A program made the translations under genes and the position numbers. Of a DNA stretch of 57,757 nucleotides, positions 33,302 through 44,334 are shown piece by piece. Positions within the stretch are counted from its first letter, which is position 1; each line of letters starts with the position of its first letter. The notes beneath the pieces are model-generated. The model did no database searches and was not told the origin of the DNA. It worked only from the letters and a program-made list of their open reading frames with translations. Location of the stretch: positions 1 to 57,757 of the forward strand of contig MU839272.1 in NCBI GenBank assembly GCA_030685235.1, written 5' to 3'. The DNA comes from Copromyces sp. CBS 386.78 (Eukaryota; Ascomycota; Sordariomycetes; Sordariales; Sordariaceae).

Positions 33302-33930
33302 GAGAAATCCTACCCGCACGCACCCTAAAACCTACTGGCACCCTCTCCCCACCAGAAAGTGGGCCTTGCAGCTGGATGACACCTGACATCGTAAACCCCG
33401 TTTTTGCCCGCTAAATTTCGATATTTCAATGCGTTGAAACATTGCACTAACTTCCACTTGGTCAAAATTCTTCGCACTTTCAAACCTACCTGCTACACAT
33501 TTGCACAGCGCATTTGCATAGCGCATTTGCACAGCGTATTTGCACAGCGTATTTGCACAGCACATTTGCACATACCTCTCGTAAAACACCACCTCTTTAA
33601 TCTACCCAACGGAGGCACAGCGGGCACCCATCGAGATATCGTCTGAGCTTTCGTCCATCGAGAGCGATTTTGACTGGGATGCGATATAGCGAGTAGATAG
33701 AGCGGTCAATTTGCAGCAGATTGCACCAAACACCATGGGTTTATCACGAGATTTGAGTGATCTGGATCATAGTATAGAGGTATTCTGGGTCATATGGCTG
33801 GGTGATTCAAGTGGTAATGACCATTGAGAATAGTAGGTTTTACCGCTAAAACACGATAATTTACATGACAGCTGACATTTTCCCAGACTACGTGCCAGTA
33901 GGTTTAGGGTGCGTGCGGGTAGGATTTCTC
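33302..33930. mobile_element. hAT-type MITE (629 bp) with about 39-bp TIRs and an 8-bp TSD
   Basis: The left end, starting gagaaatcctacccgcacgc, is repeated in inverse orientation at the right end (33892-33930), with one single-base indel over about 39 bp. The 8-bp sequence TAATAAAG lies directly outside both ends (33294-33301 and 33931-33938). An 8-bp duplication and short TIRs point to the hAT superfamily. There is no transposase, so it depends on a partner elsewhere. A 13-bp minisatellite (33498-33575) lies inside. The element sits between the two tRNA genes. Confidence 0.88.
33498..33575. repeat. 13-bp minisatellite inside the hAT-type MITE
   Basis: Six tandem copies of yatttgcayagcr (consensus catttgcacagcg). 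Copies differ at one to three positions, the last being most diverged. Confidence 0.9.
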
Positions 33931-34138
33931 TAATAAAGAGGTTTCGTGGTGGCCTTTGGCAAGTTGACTTCGAAGCTTTTTAAGGTAGAGGTAACTAAGG
34001 TATAGAAGACGCGGTCTGGTAGATTGTTCCACTTCACAAGTGCTGTGTAGATGTGTTCGTTGAGTGCAGAAACAACGTTACTCTCTTTAGTGTACATAAA
34101 AACATATGCCGATCCGGAATGCCAACGACGGTTAAACA

Positions 34139-34210
34139 AGCTGCATGGCGCAGCGGAAGCGCGCCGGGCTCATAACCCGGAGGTCACTCGATCGAAACGA
34201 GTTGCAGCTA
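34139..34210 (+). tRNA. Initiator tRNA-Met (anticodon CAT)
   Basis: This is a 72-nt cloverleaf: acceptor AGCTGCA (34139-34145) with TGCAGCT (34203-34209), discriminator A at 34210, anticodon CAT at 34171-34173 and no intron. Features particular to eukaryotic initiators are present: A1-T72 as the first pair, three G-C pairs in the anticodon stem (CCGGG/CCCGG), and GATCGAAAC instead of TTCGAAT in the T-loop. T-rich runs at about 34222-34256 can terminate pol III. Confidence 0.95.
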
Positions 34211-37200
34211 CACAACATCTTCTCTTTTTGCTCTTTCTTGACCTTTTCTTTTTTCCAGATTTGATTTATTTTTCTTTGTGATCTGGTTGTGGAGTTCCCG
34301 ATAAGTTCAAGTGGATCATAGAGTTCTCCGTGATTGAACCGGGTCCAGTCCGGCAGCGGTCTCCAATATGGCCCGGTCCGCTCCCGCCCCGGGTCCTGTT
34401 TTGTAACTTGTAAGTTATCATTTCGAGTCTCTTTATTACCAGATCACAGCTCCGCCTTTCATGAATATTGTTATTTATGCACTCCTTTCGATGAATGTTT
34501 TAGTCAGTTGTTGTTTTCCATTTTGGACTCTTTGGTGTACATCATCTAGTCTTCAACTTCTCCTCTTCACTCTTCAGTGGTCAACCTTGATGGCCACCAT
34601 TCAAAGGTTTTCACTTGCGCCTTCTTTCAAACCCATCATGAAGGACATGAGCACATCTACACCTCCGCCCCTGCGTGCTTGGCCACTGAGACGATTGAAG
34701 CCCAAAGTGGATGGTTTGACGAGAACAGGAGCAGCCGCTGCTGAGTAACCATCACACCAGATGACTCCTAGGTATGCGGCTTTTTCCTACCTCTCCCCTC
34801 CTTGACACCAACACAGCGTGGGATGAAGAAGTAGGTGTCCAGGTTGATGAATATGGTTATGTTAGAATCAGGAATTTAGGATCAGGATCACTGGTTTGTA
34901 AGAGCACCTCTTCTGTGGGGGGAACGCACAACTCCATATCCACCCCACGTCCGCCCACGGTGGCGTACATGGCGCAATCTCCATCCCATCCCCATCATTG
35001 ATGCTTATCGACATCAATCTTACCTTTTTGCTTCATTATTTGTCGACGCATACGGATTGTGCTACGATTTGAAGTCCGCTCGATGATGAGAATGCCGATT
35101 GCGTCAGCTTCATCTGTCAATATCGATTTCACATGTCAGACAGGACCCTCCGAAGCGATTCGTCCTCTGGGACTTCCGGGGGTTCGGAACTGGGGTCTTC
35201 GGTCAAGGGTCTGTCAAGACTTGAAAAATTGGAAGCTGACATCAGACGGGACGGGAGGGATATGGAGAGAACCTCGTCATAATAGTTTGCAAGCCAAGAA
35301 GATCAGCAGTCAGAGTTAGCTATTATGACCTTTAGGCATTTGAGAAGTGATTGCCTTCCTGATTTGTGTGAAGCGGCATGGAATGAGATTAGCAGGACCT
35401 TGTTCGGGAACCACGGTCAGGAAAGGAAGGAGAACAGAAGCAACATCAGCACGACTGTTGCCGAAGAAAGCCCACCTGAGATGTGTTGAAGGCGGCAGAA
35501 GGGGACTCCCATGCCTTGTACACCGACAAGCCTGTGATAGAAACGGTGAGATGCGCCGTTTCCTTCATGCTCCGTTTTGGACGAATGAGCCTGAAAACAT
35601 CGAAAGCCAGATAAGCGAAGACCTGTGGCTTGTCAGGTATCATGGAGGCACGGATTAGGACATCGTCTGTCGTTGCTGGGAGTAGGACCGAAGACTCAGG
35701 TCAGTGTAACCGCAATTAAGTCTTAGGACAGATCTGATATAACTCGGTGAGCCGGCCGGATGGACAGACCCATGAAAGATGGAGGCTCGATGAAAGTGTG
35801 GGGTCTTATAAGGCCGCATTAATGACCGGGAGGTTGAGACGTCACAGAATGGAACCCCAGAAAGTTCCATGACATGGAGGTACAATGATGCCGCGTGGTT
35901 AGCTAGTCCGACGACTGAGACACGCACGGAATGACGGGCGAATGTCTGGCTTCGGGTTATAGTATCTGATATGGGATCTTTAGATGCTACTCCGCTGAAA
36001 CAGACACTCCATGTGTGCTTACCGAGTCGAATGATTGTCTGACTAGAGATATGAGCAAGCCCGACAGAGCCTGACTATCAGTAGCCTTGGAGAATCGTTA
36101 TATAATTTCCACCCAACACTCACCAGTAAATCAATAAACCATACCAAGGCTTGGGCGCACAGGCATCTTGTTTACCTGGTTGATGATGCTTATTCTTAGT
36201 TGCGGCAATGCGCCCAGAAATATAGCCGCGATAACGTCGAGAACTGAATATTAACCGACATGATGTGGCATTCCAGGAAAGCTGGGGGCTGGTTGAGACG
36301 TCCTGTGAGGGTCGGACATGTGCATACCGACTTTGGAGCCCTGTTGCTTTGGGTCAAGGCACCGGAGACACGAGCCGAAGCTCGTTACATTTCCGGCCGA
36401 GCTGCAGCGTAGACTACCCTCGACTGCCACTTCAAGTGCCGGCTCTGCCTCCTTCTTGGACGTTGAAGGTCAACTTTGGTTCTTTTGGGGAACAGTGTCC
36501 ACGATCGATTTTGCTAGAAGCTGTCTTTTTTGGGCGGCTGGCATGGTGTGCCGAGCGATCTGCGCGTCATGCTCTAGTCCTGGGACGGCCACTTGGGACG
36601 TAAGCTGCCGCAGCTACGTATGTAGCCTGCACTCTTTTGGGTCCGGGACATTGGTAGGTCAAGGGAGAGTCTGAGGCCTGGAGATGGTTGAACAAGTGCC
36701 AGAGCCAGCAAGTGAAGCGCTTTGGACTTGAAGACCACCGTGAGCCATGAGTATTGCCCAACTGTTCGACTCGGGTACTCGGAAACCCAATGCTGACACT
36801 GACGTTGAAGCGTGCAAAAAAACGCTGTGGTTGAGGCATGAAGCCGGAAATTTGGACTTCGGGGAGACGGACCGTCGAAGGAGATCGGGTGCCATGATGT
36901 CAACGGCAACGTGGGTGTGTCTGTGCCGAGTCCGCCCAAATATGAATCTCCAACGGTTCGTCTAAACTTGGCCTGCATTTGCTGGGCCCTGCAGGGAAGA
37001 GCAAGGCCATGAAAGCCCTGGCATATGTAGCTGGTATTAGAACTTGATGTCGAATATATCCCGTGGAGCGGTTGGTTGGCGTGTTTTTGGGACCATGGAG
37101 GTCGTTTCTCCGAGGGCCTCCATCAACGGCTGTTTATCAATATGGCTCAGACTTCATTCCAAGCAGGTATCTGCAATCAGGTGATGGAAATCGAGGTCGA

Positions 37201-37862
37201 TCAATGCGGAGAGCGTCTATCCCGCCTGTACTCGGGATTCGAGGAGCGTCGTTGTGTCCCGTCCCCTGGGGCGTCGGCAAGTGGGTGTGAAGCTAAGTCT
37301 ACCTTAGGTCTAGGTGCCTGAGGTGCGGCCGCTATAAGGCCGCTGCAAGAATTATCAGCTTTAGGTGTCATTTAGGGCCCGGGCCCCCAACCTGAACGAC
37401 GTCGGGTGCCAATACCTAAGGTACCCAATACCTACTACCTTACCCCCTAGTACTGATCGATCTCCGGCATCATCTTTTTCGTCATTTGTGACATTTCCTC
37501 CCGATATTCCAACTTGACCATGGCCTTACACACATTGCCAGACCGGTGAACAGAGGTAGGGCTTGTAGGCTGCTCGACGCTCGGATGAGGCGGGGTAGTA
37601 TCGTGATGCCTTCCAGGAGTACATAGCTCATCATGTACCGGTACTTGCTCTACTTGGACGAGAGAAGCGGGTGGTGGCCCTCGGTGGTGGCTCCCGTCTG
37701 CTGGCATCCGATCCGATACAACGAAAAGCTGGAAGGCCGGTCCTACAGCAGCATCAAGAAAGAGACGAGGAGCTTCGGCATGGTTCCAGCTTCTGCAATA
37801 CGATAACTGGCGCTTGATGTCGCGAAGCACAAATCGGTTTCATCGTGGTCGGAGGGATGTCG
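34211..37862. other. 3.7-kb stretch without a convincing gene
   Basis: Normal composition with scattered short ORFs and no recognisable domains. A 52-codon ORF starting at 34590 (MATIQRFSLAPSFKP...) has a fair start context but no support. Near 37290-37445 there are several tacctaaggta-like words, a low-complexity motif that recurs at 45415-45490. Confidence 0.4.
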
Positions 37863-37871
37863 GTTGCACTG

Positions 37872-38186
37872 GGAGTCTGCATCCAGGTCCTCGAGATTAC
37901 CCGTTTTGGACAGAAAATATCCGTGCACCCCTAAGGTCACAAGTCACTCCAACACTCTTCTCACAGCGAACGCCAGGCTGGAATGCTCCTTTTCGCACCT
38001 ACCCTGGCCACAAAAGGGGCTTTTTTGGGTGAAATGCCGGATCCAAACCTGGACAAACAAGAATAATTGCATATTTACGTCGGGATCAATTTGAATACTG
38101 AGTTTTGAAGTTTTTTCTGTGTACAAAGCGCTCTGACCACTTTCTGTCCAAAACGGGTAATCTCGAGGACCTGGATAACGACCGCC
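37872..38186. mobile_element. Mutator-like MITE (315 bp) with 36-bp perfect inverted repeats and a 9-bp TSD
   Basis: A perfect 36-bp inverted repeat (37881-37916 and 38141-38176, beginning atccaggtcctcgagattac) is framed by about 10 bp of weaker inverse similarity and then by a direct repeat gttgcactg (37863-37871 and 38187-38195). A 9-bp duplication is typical of Mutator-like elements, though the superfamily call rests only on that length. There is no coding capacity. Confidence 0.78.
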
Positions 38187-38195
38187 GTTGCACTG

Positions 38196-41100
38196 TGGTG
38201 TGGATGGAGGTCGTTGCCAGTTCCAGTTCTGCGCTGAGGAACACCTGAAAGCACGGACTACACTGCCTCTTGGCAGCCGGCAGGCAGATGGCGGGGCACC
38301 TCAGTAGGTGATTACCCCACCCGCCATCGCTATCGCATCTCCTTATTCCAGTTGACGCTGCACCGCATCCACGAGGACATGCCATCTCTCCCAGCGCCAA
38401 CATTCGGACCTTCACGACGGGACAACCACGTTCACGTCCACGCCCATGACCACAACCACGACCAGAGCCACGGCCTATTTCTTTCCGCCTGCGGCTATCC
38501 TTGTTCATCTTGATCATTATGACATCCGACCCATCTGATCGACCATCGGATCTCAGCATCTAGTTCCAATTGACACACCATGATGATGGGCAAAACCGCA
38601 TGCATTCTTCTCTCTAGGCCAGTTCAGTCTCCAAACCACCCCCGATTCCTCGCGAACGCTACTGCTGATAGCCGCCGTGAGGAGGGTTCAGATGTCTCCG
38701 AAAGAACTCTGCAGACTGAAGGCCTCGAACTCGAACTGTCAATCCTCCCGACGATTCAACAGTTCCTGTCAGTCCAGGCCCGTGGATGCGGACAGTGCTG
38801 CCCTGGACCGTCACAGGTACCTTGCTGGCCCGGCGTCGGCTGCGGGGCAAGCGAGCGCCATGCAGTGGAGAGCAGCAGACTGCACTCTGCAGGAGCTGTC
38901 ACCTCCAGTCAACATCGATCCAACACGTCGGTCGGAATACGGGCTGCCCGCTTCTTCACACGCTGAATATCCAACGAGAATGGTGTAGTTGAGAGTGATT
39001 GACCGTCATCACATTGTTTCTGTTTTACCACCAATTCGACGACAGGACCCTGGCAGTGGTGTCAAGCCCGGATGCCACATGCCAGCCCAGGAAATCATCA
39101 ACAGCTTCATACGGCCTCATCCACCATATTCGAGCAGCCATCAAAGCATCTAGCCGTCGACACGACCAGCAGCCAGCTTACAAGAATCTCTCGCAATCGG
39201 GATTATTCTCCTAAACTATCTGAATAGAACGGCGAACGGCAGCGCAACGCCCGCAGTTTGATGCTGCATCTACATCTCTGCGCATTAGTCTATATGGGGC
39301 CAGCAGGCATGGCGTCGACCAAGCAGTTCAAGCCACACTTTTCGACTCGATGATGGGACCTCCTATGACTCTGGCTTCGCAAGAACAACTAGCACAGGCA
39401 GCTGCTTCGCCCACGTGGTGATAGTGTTGCGCGTTTAACAAGCTCTGCCATCATTAACAATGTGGTTACTCGACCTTCTCGTAATCACTACAGCAACACA
39501 ACGGCAAGCCTGACGAAAACAAAGAATTGACAAGTCGGCCACCTCGTTTCAATGACACTCTTGCTTGATTTCTGTGGGCATTGTTCAAACTGTTGAGATT
39601 GGCTGCCTTGTTATTTCTTCTTTCTCTGCATGGCTCTCTTGGACAAACACACGAACGCCATCCGCCAAACACTTTTGGCTTCCAATACTCTCTGCTGCAC
39701 GCCACAAGAACAACCTGGCGTTTGTGACGCTGTGATAGGTATGAGGCCTTGCTGCCCTGTAACTTCCGCCGGCGCTTGCGAGATGCGCTTATCCCGTCGA
39801 TCAATGGGCTTTAGTTGCCCGGGCACTTCCAGTTCCAGAACCTCCAATAGCGTACGCATGAATGGTTCCTGACGGTCACTACTACATGCACACAATGACG
39901 AAAAGCCATCGGCCAATATACCCAAACCATCACAGTCTAGCGGATGGTTGCTTGCTTGCCCCCTTTGTCTAAGCCCAATCATGAACGGAGTGTTGCGTTT
40001 GGCTTGTTTCCAGCTACGCTGAGGCTCTGGGGTAAAACACCTTCAACGCAAGCGAAGCCCTATTGCCAGCAAAGTCTGTGACAAAAGTTGACCATGCATT
40101 CTGTCACGAGGCACGACACACGCATGGTTTGGTATGACCATGAAGAGCTCGGGAGGAAACACGGCCGTATTCTCACCCAGAGTTATATTGGATAATTAAG
40201 AGATACTACACTACCGCTTCAAAGACCATCGACAAGAACCTGGACGGGCAGCCAACCACGGCGGTTTCAGGTACGAACATATCCTCTTCGACCCAATATA
40301 CCACACACTCAATGCCTGCAAGATCACTGTGTTCCAGACCAAACTATCCAGGCCAGCAGCAGATGAATGGTAGACCGATGCACCTACATCCGTGTAGCAC
40401 AGGGCACAGGGCAACGCCGGACCCAATGACCGTCTACATCCCGACATCGTGCTTCCGGCCACGGAAACCTTACCGAGTTATCCCGGACCGGGCAAGCCTC
40501 CTCGGACCGTATAACCATTCCAGAATGCCCATGTTGACTCGCCGGCTGTCTCTACGCGTACATCGTGCCAACAAAGCAAGCCTCGCACAGAGATGGAACC
40601 GAGTGGAAAATACTACGGCTACCCGACAGACGTGTTACTTCATCTGTTCATACCCTCAGTCGTCACCGGTTTTCCAGCATCGTCGCATGGCAGTCATAAG
40701 CCTGCGCACGTCCGTCCACACACGCAAGGTAGGACTTCCATGGTCGTCTTCGATGGGCTGACGCTTACCCATATGATGCTGTGTAATGTTGACAAGTTAC
40801 CTTGGAGTGTTACACGCCTCAAAGGGCTGCATGACCGGTCGGCCGAGTCGATGAACCATCGCAGCACATGCTAACTGTTTAGCATCTTCCCCGTCAGCCA
40901 TTGGTTTTTGGTTTCCTAGCAGGTTATACAGATGTGCTGCCCTATGAGTTAACAACGTTCAGTGGCACGCTCTGGTGTTTGGACTCTGTAATGGTTCCCT
41001 ACAGTAACATAACAGATTGCAGGTAGCAATCCCAACCTTGCACTCGCTGAAATTGAACAGCAAAACCCCAAAATCGCAACACTGTTTTAATCCGAGTTCA

Positions 41101-44009
41101 AGACATCGAATCCATGCCAGGTACTTCAATGCATGATCTTTCCCAACAATAGCAACACAACGTTCCCTTTTTGAGCATCTACGGACAAGTGGAATTGATG
41201 ATCCCCAACTAGACAGAAACAAAGAGGCTTGAAAAGGTTCGAACCGAGCCGTGGCCGAACGGAGAGCCATGTGTTGGTGACGGTGTTTTCCGCTATTAAT
41301 GCTCACTTTTTAATAGCTTCATGTCTAGGTAGTCCCTGACAGTCACTAGAGGTACCTCAAGAACATGACGAAGATACGTACCACCGAAGGGATTGAGAAA
41401 TTCTTTTGTGTCTTACATTAGCCTGGGGAATCAGCACTAAAGAACTATGATAAAAATCGTGGTACCAAGCATTAACAACACCACGACAAGGACAAGCCCA
41501 TGCTCACCATGCGCATTGATACCCCCACATACACTATAGGAGAAATGACACAGGATCGCGATCACAATCATAAACCTATTACCTTCCCATGGGTGCGCTA
41601 GAAGCCTCACCACCATATTCTTATGCCTAGAAACAAATCTCATACTGTACAATGAAAACAATCCCATATCCCATCCGACTCCGACCCCACCATAATCAAC
41701 TCCGCGACCCGCTTCTACCGCTGTCCATCCCTAACCCGCAATTCCGATCCCGATGCGGCGCGATGAGGAAGCTTTCCCTTTTGTGCTGCCATGTGCCTGG
41801 CCTGTGGGACATGAAACATGTAATGGGACATGATGGACATGCAGTCCGTCCATTCATTGTCGCCGGACGATTTCTCCAACTTATGGTACTAGGTAGGAAA
41901 TAGAAATGGGAATAGGTAATGACACTGGCCCGTCATGATGACGGGCGAGCCCTACACTACCCAGGTCGCAAGACTACCTAGGCAATCAGCAACAAAATAT
42001 CGTCGTTATTATAACTCTCTAGAAACTATATCGGTAAACCGTGGGAATTTGCGGAAAATCTGTGAATGGTGGAAACGTGGTCGGAAGACGTGGTGTTGTC
42101 CTTTAGACGAGAAAACTCCCCTTATCCATTGCCGATCAAACCCACTTTGTCAATGTATGTAAGACGACAAAGCCCTCGATTTCACCAATGCATAGAAGAA
42201 ACAAACAATTGCTAGCCTGGTGGGATTCGGTTTAGGCCAACGCTTTTCAGTGTTTTCAGTCAAGACGACAAGACAGGCATGGATCTCCGATATGGAAGAA
42301 CCTCCGCGCTTGTCGCTGTTAAGTACTGACAGCTTCGCAGGGGTAGGTAAGTCAAGTAGGGCACGGAGACAATTCTATCATTTGGAGCGCAAAGAGCTCG
42401 GTATTTCAAGCCTCGCGCCGAGATCACAAAACACGTGGACATCCAAATGTTTGTGACACAAACCAAAGGACAGTTTTGGGCGCCAGTTTAGAATGCTGTG
42501 GAGGTAACAATTTCAATGAATCGATTTCATTCTCCAGGTTCCGATTTCCCATCTAAAGTCATGTCAATCCATAGCCGGTTCACCCTCCTCTTATAAGTCC
42601 CATTTTCCAGTCCAATCCAAGCCTTCCAATGACACCAAAGCCATTGTTCCCTCGTTAAAAGTGCAAACCCCAAGACTCCAAGCAAAAGGAAAAAAAACGC
42701 CTGTAAAGCAACGACTCTATATGTACAATAATACACCCATACAAACACATGTATGGCCCATGATGGTGATAAATGATAAAGACCTGCCTTTAAGGTCCAA
42801 GGGTATAAGGTGCAAGATGGCCAAAGCAAAAGAAAGACACAAAGCAATGATAAAAAAAAAAAAAAAAGAATATGCCGACAGAAACCCGAGTTGATTGGGC
42901 TTTCTGTTAACCACCCCCCCACCCGTTGGGCTTCTAGAACGGGATGAGAGAAAGTACGCAAGTCGTGGGGGAGGCGCAGGCTAGTGACTTGTGATGAGAC
43001 ACGACCTGAGTTGTGGTTGGAGAGTCGGGTGTCCGAGTGGGGGAGTAGAAAGGAATAAGTTCTGGCCACCCTGTTGGCGCCCACGTGTACCGATTGTGAT
43101 GATGCTGACATGACAAGGTGGTGATGGATGAAGAAGGCATGTTGTCACGACAGCTGGCCTTCCACTTTGCTGTTGTTTCGTGCTCTAGACCTGCCCCCCA
43201 ACCATACTGCAGCATCACCCTGGGTAGGGTTGCACTGGGATTGGACCGGACCGTATGAGACAGGGCGGTCGCCAGTGCAATCGTACCTGTGATAGCAAGG
43301 ACTCATCACAGCTTGACGCAGATGATGTCTCATATTACAGCTGGTTGGAATTGGAAACCCATTCGGCAGTCGGGTGGATTGATAACCGATGCCTTCGTTG
43401 CGCGCGAGCAGTCACAAATGGCGGTTGTTTCCTTTTGTAAAATGGGAAATGATTGACCGCCCAGTTGCTTGCTTGCTTGCTTGCTTTGTGATGGCTGGTG
43501 GGAATGGGTGTGGTGTCCATGCTTGCTGCTGTGACAAGGGGGGGTCGCCCTGAGGTGTGGCCCATCTATGGTTCTTGGCAAGCATGGGATGCCGAGGGTT
43601 CAATTTGCCAAACCCAGTATCGTTTGCCTTAAATTCTGAATGGGGCTCGCGATGCGTATGGCCGTTGTCGTTGTCGCATGGAATTGCACGGACTACCGCT
43701 TTGGTGTCTTTGATGACCGGCCCGGCTCCATGTGCTCTCCTCAGTTGTTGACCTGATTTCTCATCTCCGTTGCCGCCATTGTTCAGTGTTTCCGCTCTGT
43801 TGTCGTTCTGTCGTTCGGTGAAGACCTTCGAGTCGAGGTGGTCGGCGCCTGGCTCGCCATCATCCGATTGGGTGTCCCCGGATTCCCCAGATGGACCTAG
43901 TAGCCTCATATTGCTGTACCGCCTTGAAAAGCCGCTGATCGTCGGTGCGATTACGGTTTTCGGTGGGTAAGTGGTTCTCTTGTCTGTTATCGCCAGAAGA
44001 CTGGTGTGC
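38196..44009. other. 5.8-kb stretch without a convincing gene
   Basis: Both strands carry only short ORFs lacking domains. A poly-A run lies at about 42850-42866 and low-complexity 'ttgc' repeats at about 43467-43486. The part next to 44009 is probably the 3' UTR of the small gene on the minus strand. The 165-codon minus ORF at 43412-43909 is hydrophilic but I cannot connect it by splicing. Confidence 0.4.
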
Positions 44010-44334
44010 TCAAAGGTAAGTCTGCTGCTTGCTGGAGCGCTTGATCATGCTCTCCCAGGGAGGGTATGTCTTGGGCTTGCATTCACCTATTTGCAAGTCA
44101 GCCTCCAGTCAGGATGATGAATCCGGAAATGGCGTGGGGGGGGGGCAGGAACCGGTATTCAACTCCAAATGAAAGTCATGTCGATCACATACCGCATAGC
44201 TCCTCCTGCCTGTACTCAAAATGGGTGACGTTGGGTTGGCAGCGCTTGTGGGTGATCGTGTAGTCTCTGCACCACTTGGACGCGATCCAGCGGAAGTGGC
44301 CGCACGAGTATTCCCGTTGAGTGTAGTCGCACAT
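44010..44334 (-). CDS. Small cysteine-rich fungal protein with CGH...WC...RC...CGEC pattern (two exons)
   Basis: Exon 1 is 44334-44193, a 106-bp intron (44192-44087) follows, and exon 2 is 44086-44010; joined in phase 1 they encode 72 aa. The donor is GTATGT, a CTGAC branch sequence lies about 10 bp before the acceptor, and the acceptor is TAG. Exon 1 begins MCDYTQREYSCGHFRW and ends EYRQEELC; exon 2 adds GECKPKTYPPWESMIKR and ends QQTYL. Cysteines 2, 11, 22, 32, 47 and 50, together with His13 and His29, give a spacing that could bind metal (inference). I recognise this as the pattern of short, conserved hypothetical proteins of filamentous ascomycetes that begin MCD(Y/F)TQ..Y.CGH; no function is known to me. 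There is no signal peptide, so it is probably intracellular. Both exons are below 60 codons, so a length cutoff would miss it. Confidence 0.8.
44087..44192 (-). other. Spliceosomal intron of the small cysteine-rich gene
   Basis: 106 bp, GTATGT donor, CTGAC branch sequence, AAATAG acceptor. It splits the glycine codon of the CGEC motif, and only splicing restores that motif. Confidence 0.75.

Noticed and set aside
33498..33575. CRISPR-like array
   Set aside because: Units are contiguous 13-mers without spacers, in a eukaryotic MITE; it is a minisatellite.
41225..41270. Possible tRNA T-arm (aggttcgaacc)
   Set aside because: The flanks do not form acceptor, D or anticodon stems; it is only a short palindrome.
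41437..41667. 76-codon minus ORF with membrane-like segments
   Set aside because: No conserved features and no start or splice context; could be chance.
42527..43111. 194-codon minus-strand ORF with hydrophobic stretches
   Set aside because: The hydrophobic run comes from a poly-A/T tract; no family resemblance.
43412..43909. 165-codon hydrophilic ORF downstream of the small cysteine-rich gene
   Set aside because: I found no splice path that joins it to that gene, which already has a stop; more likely 3' UTR.
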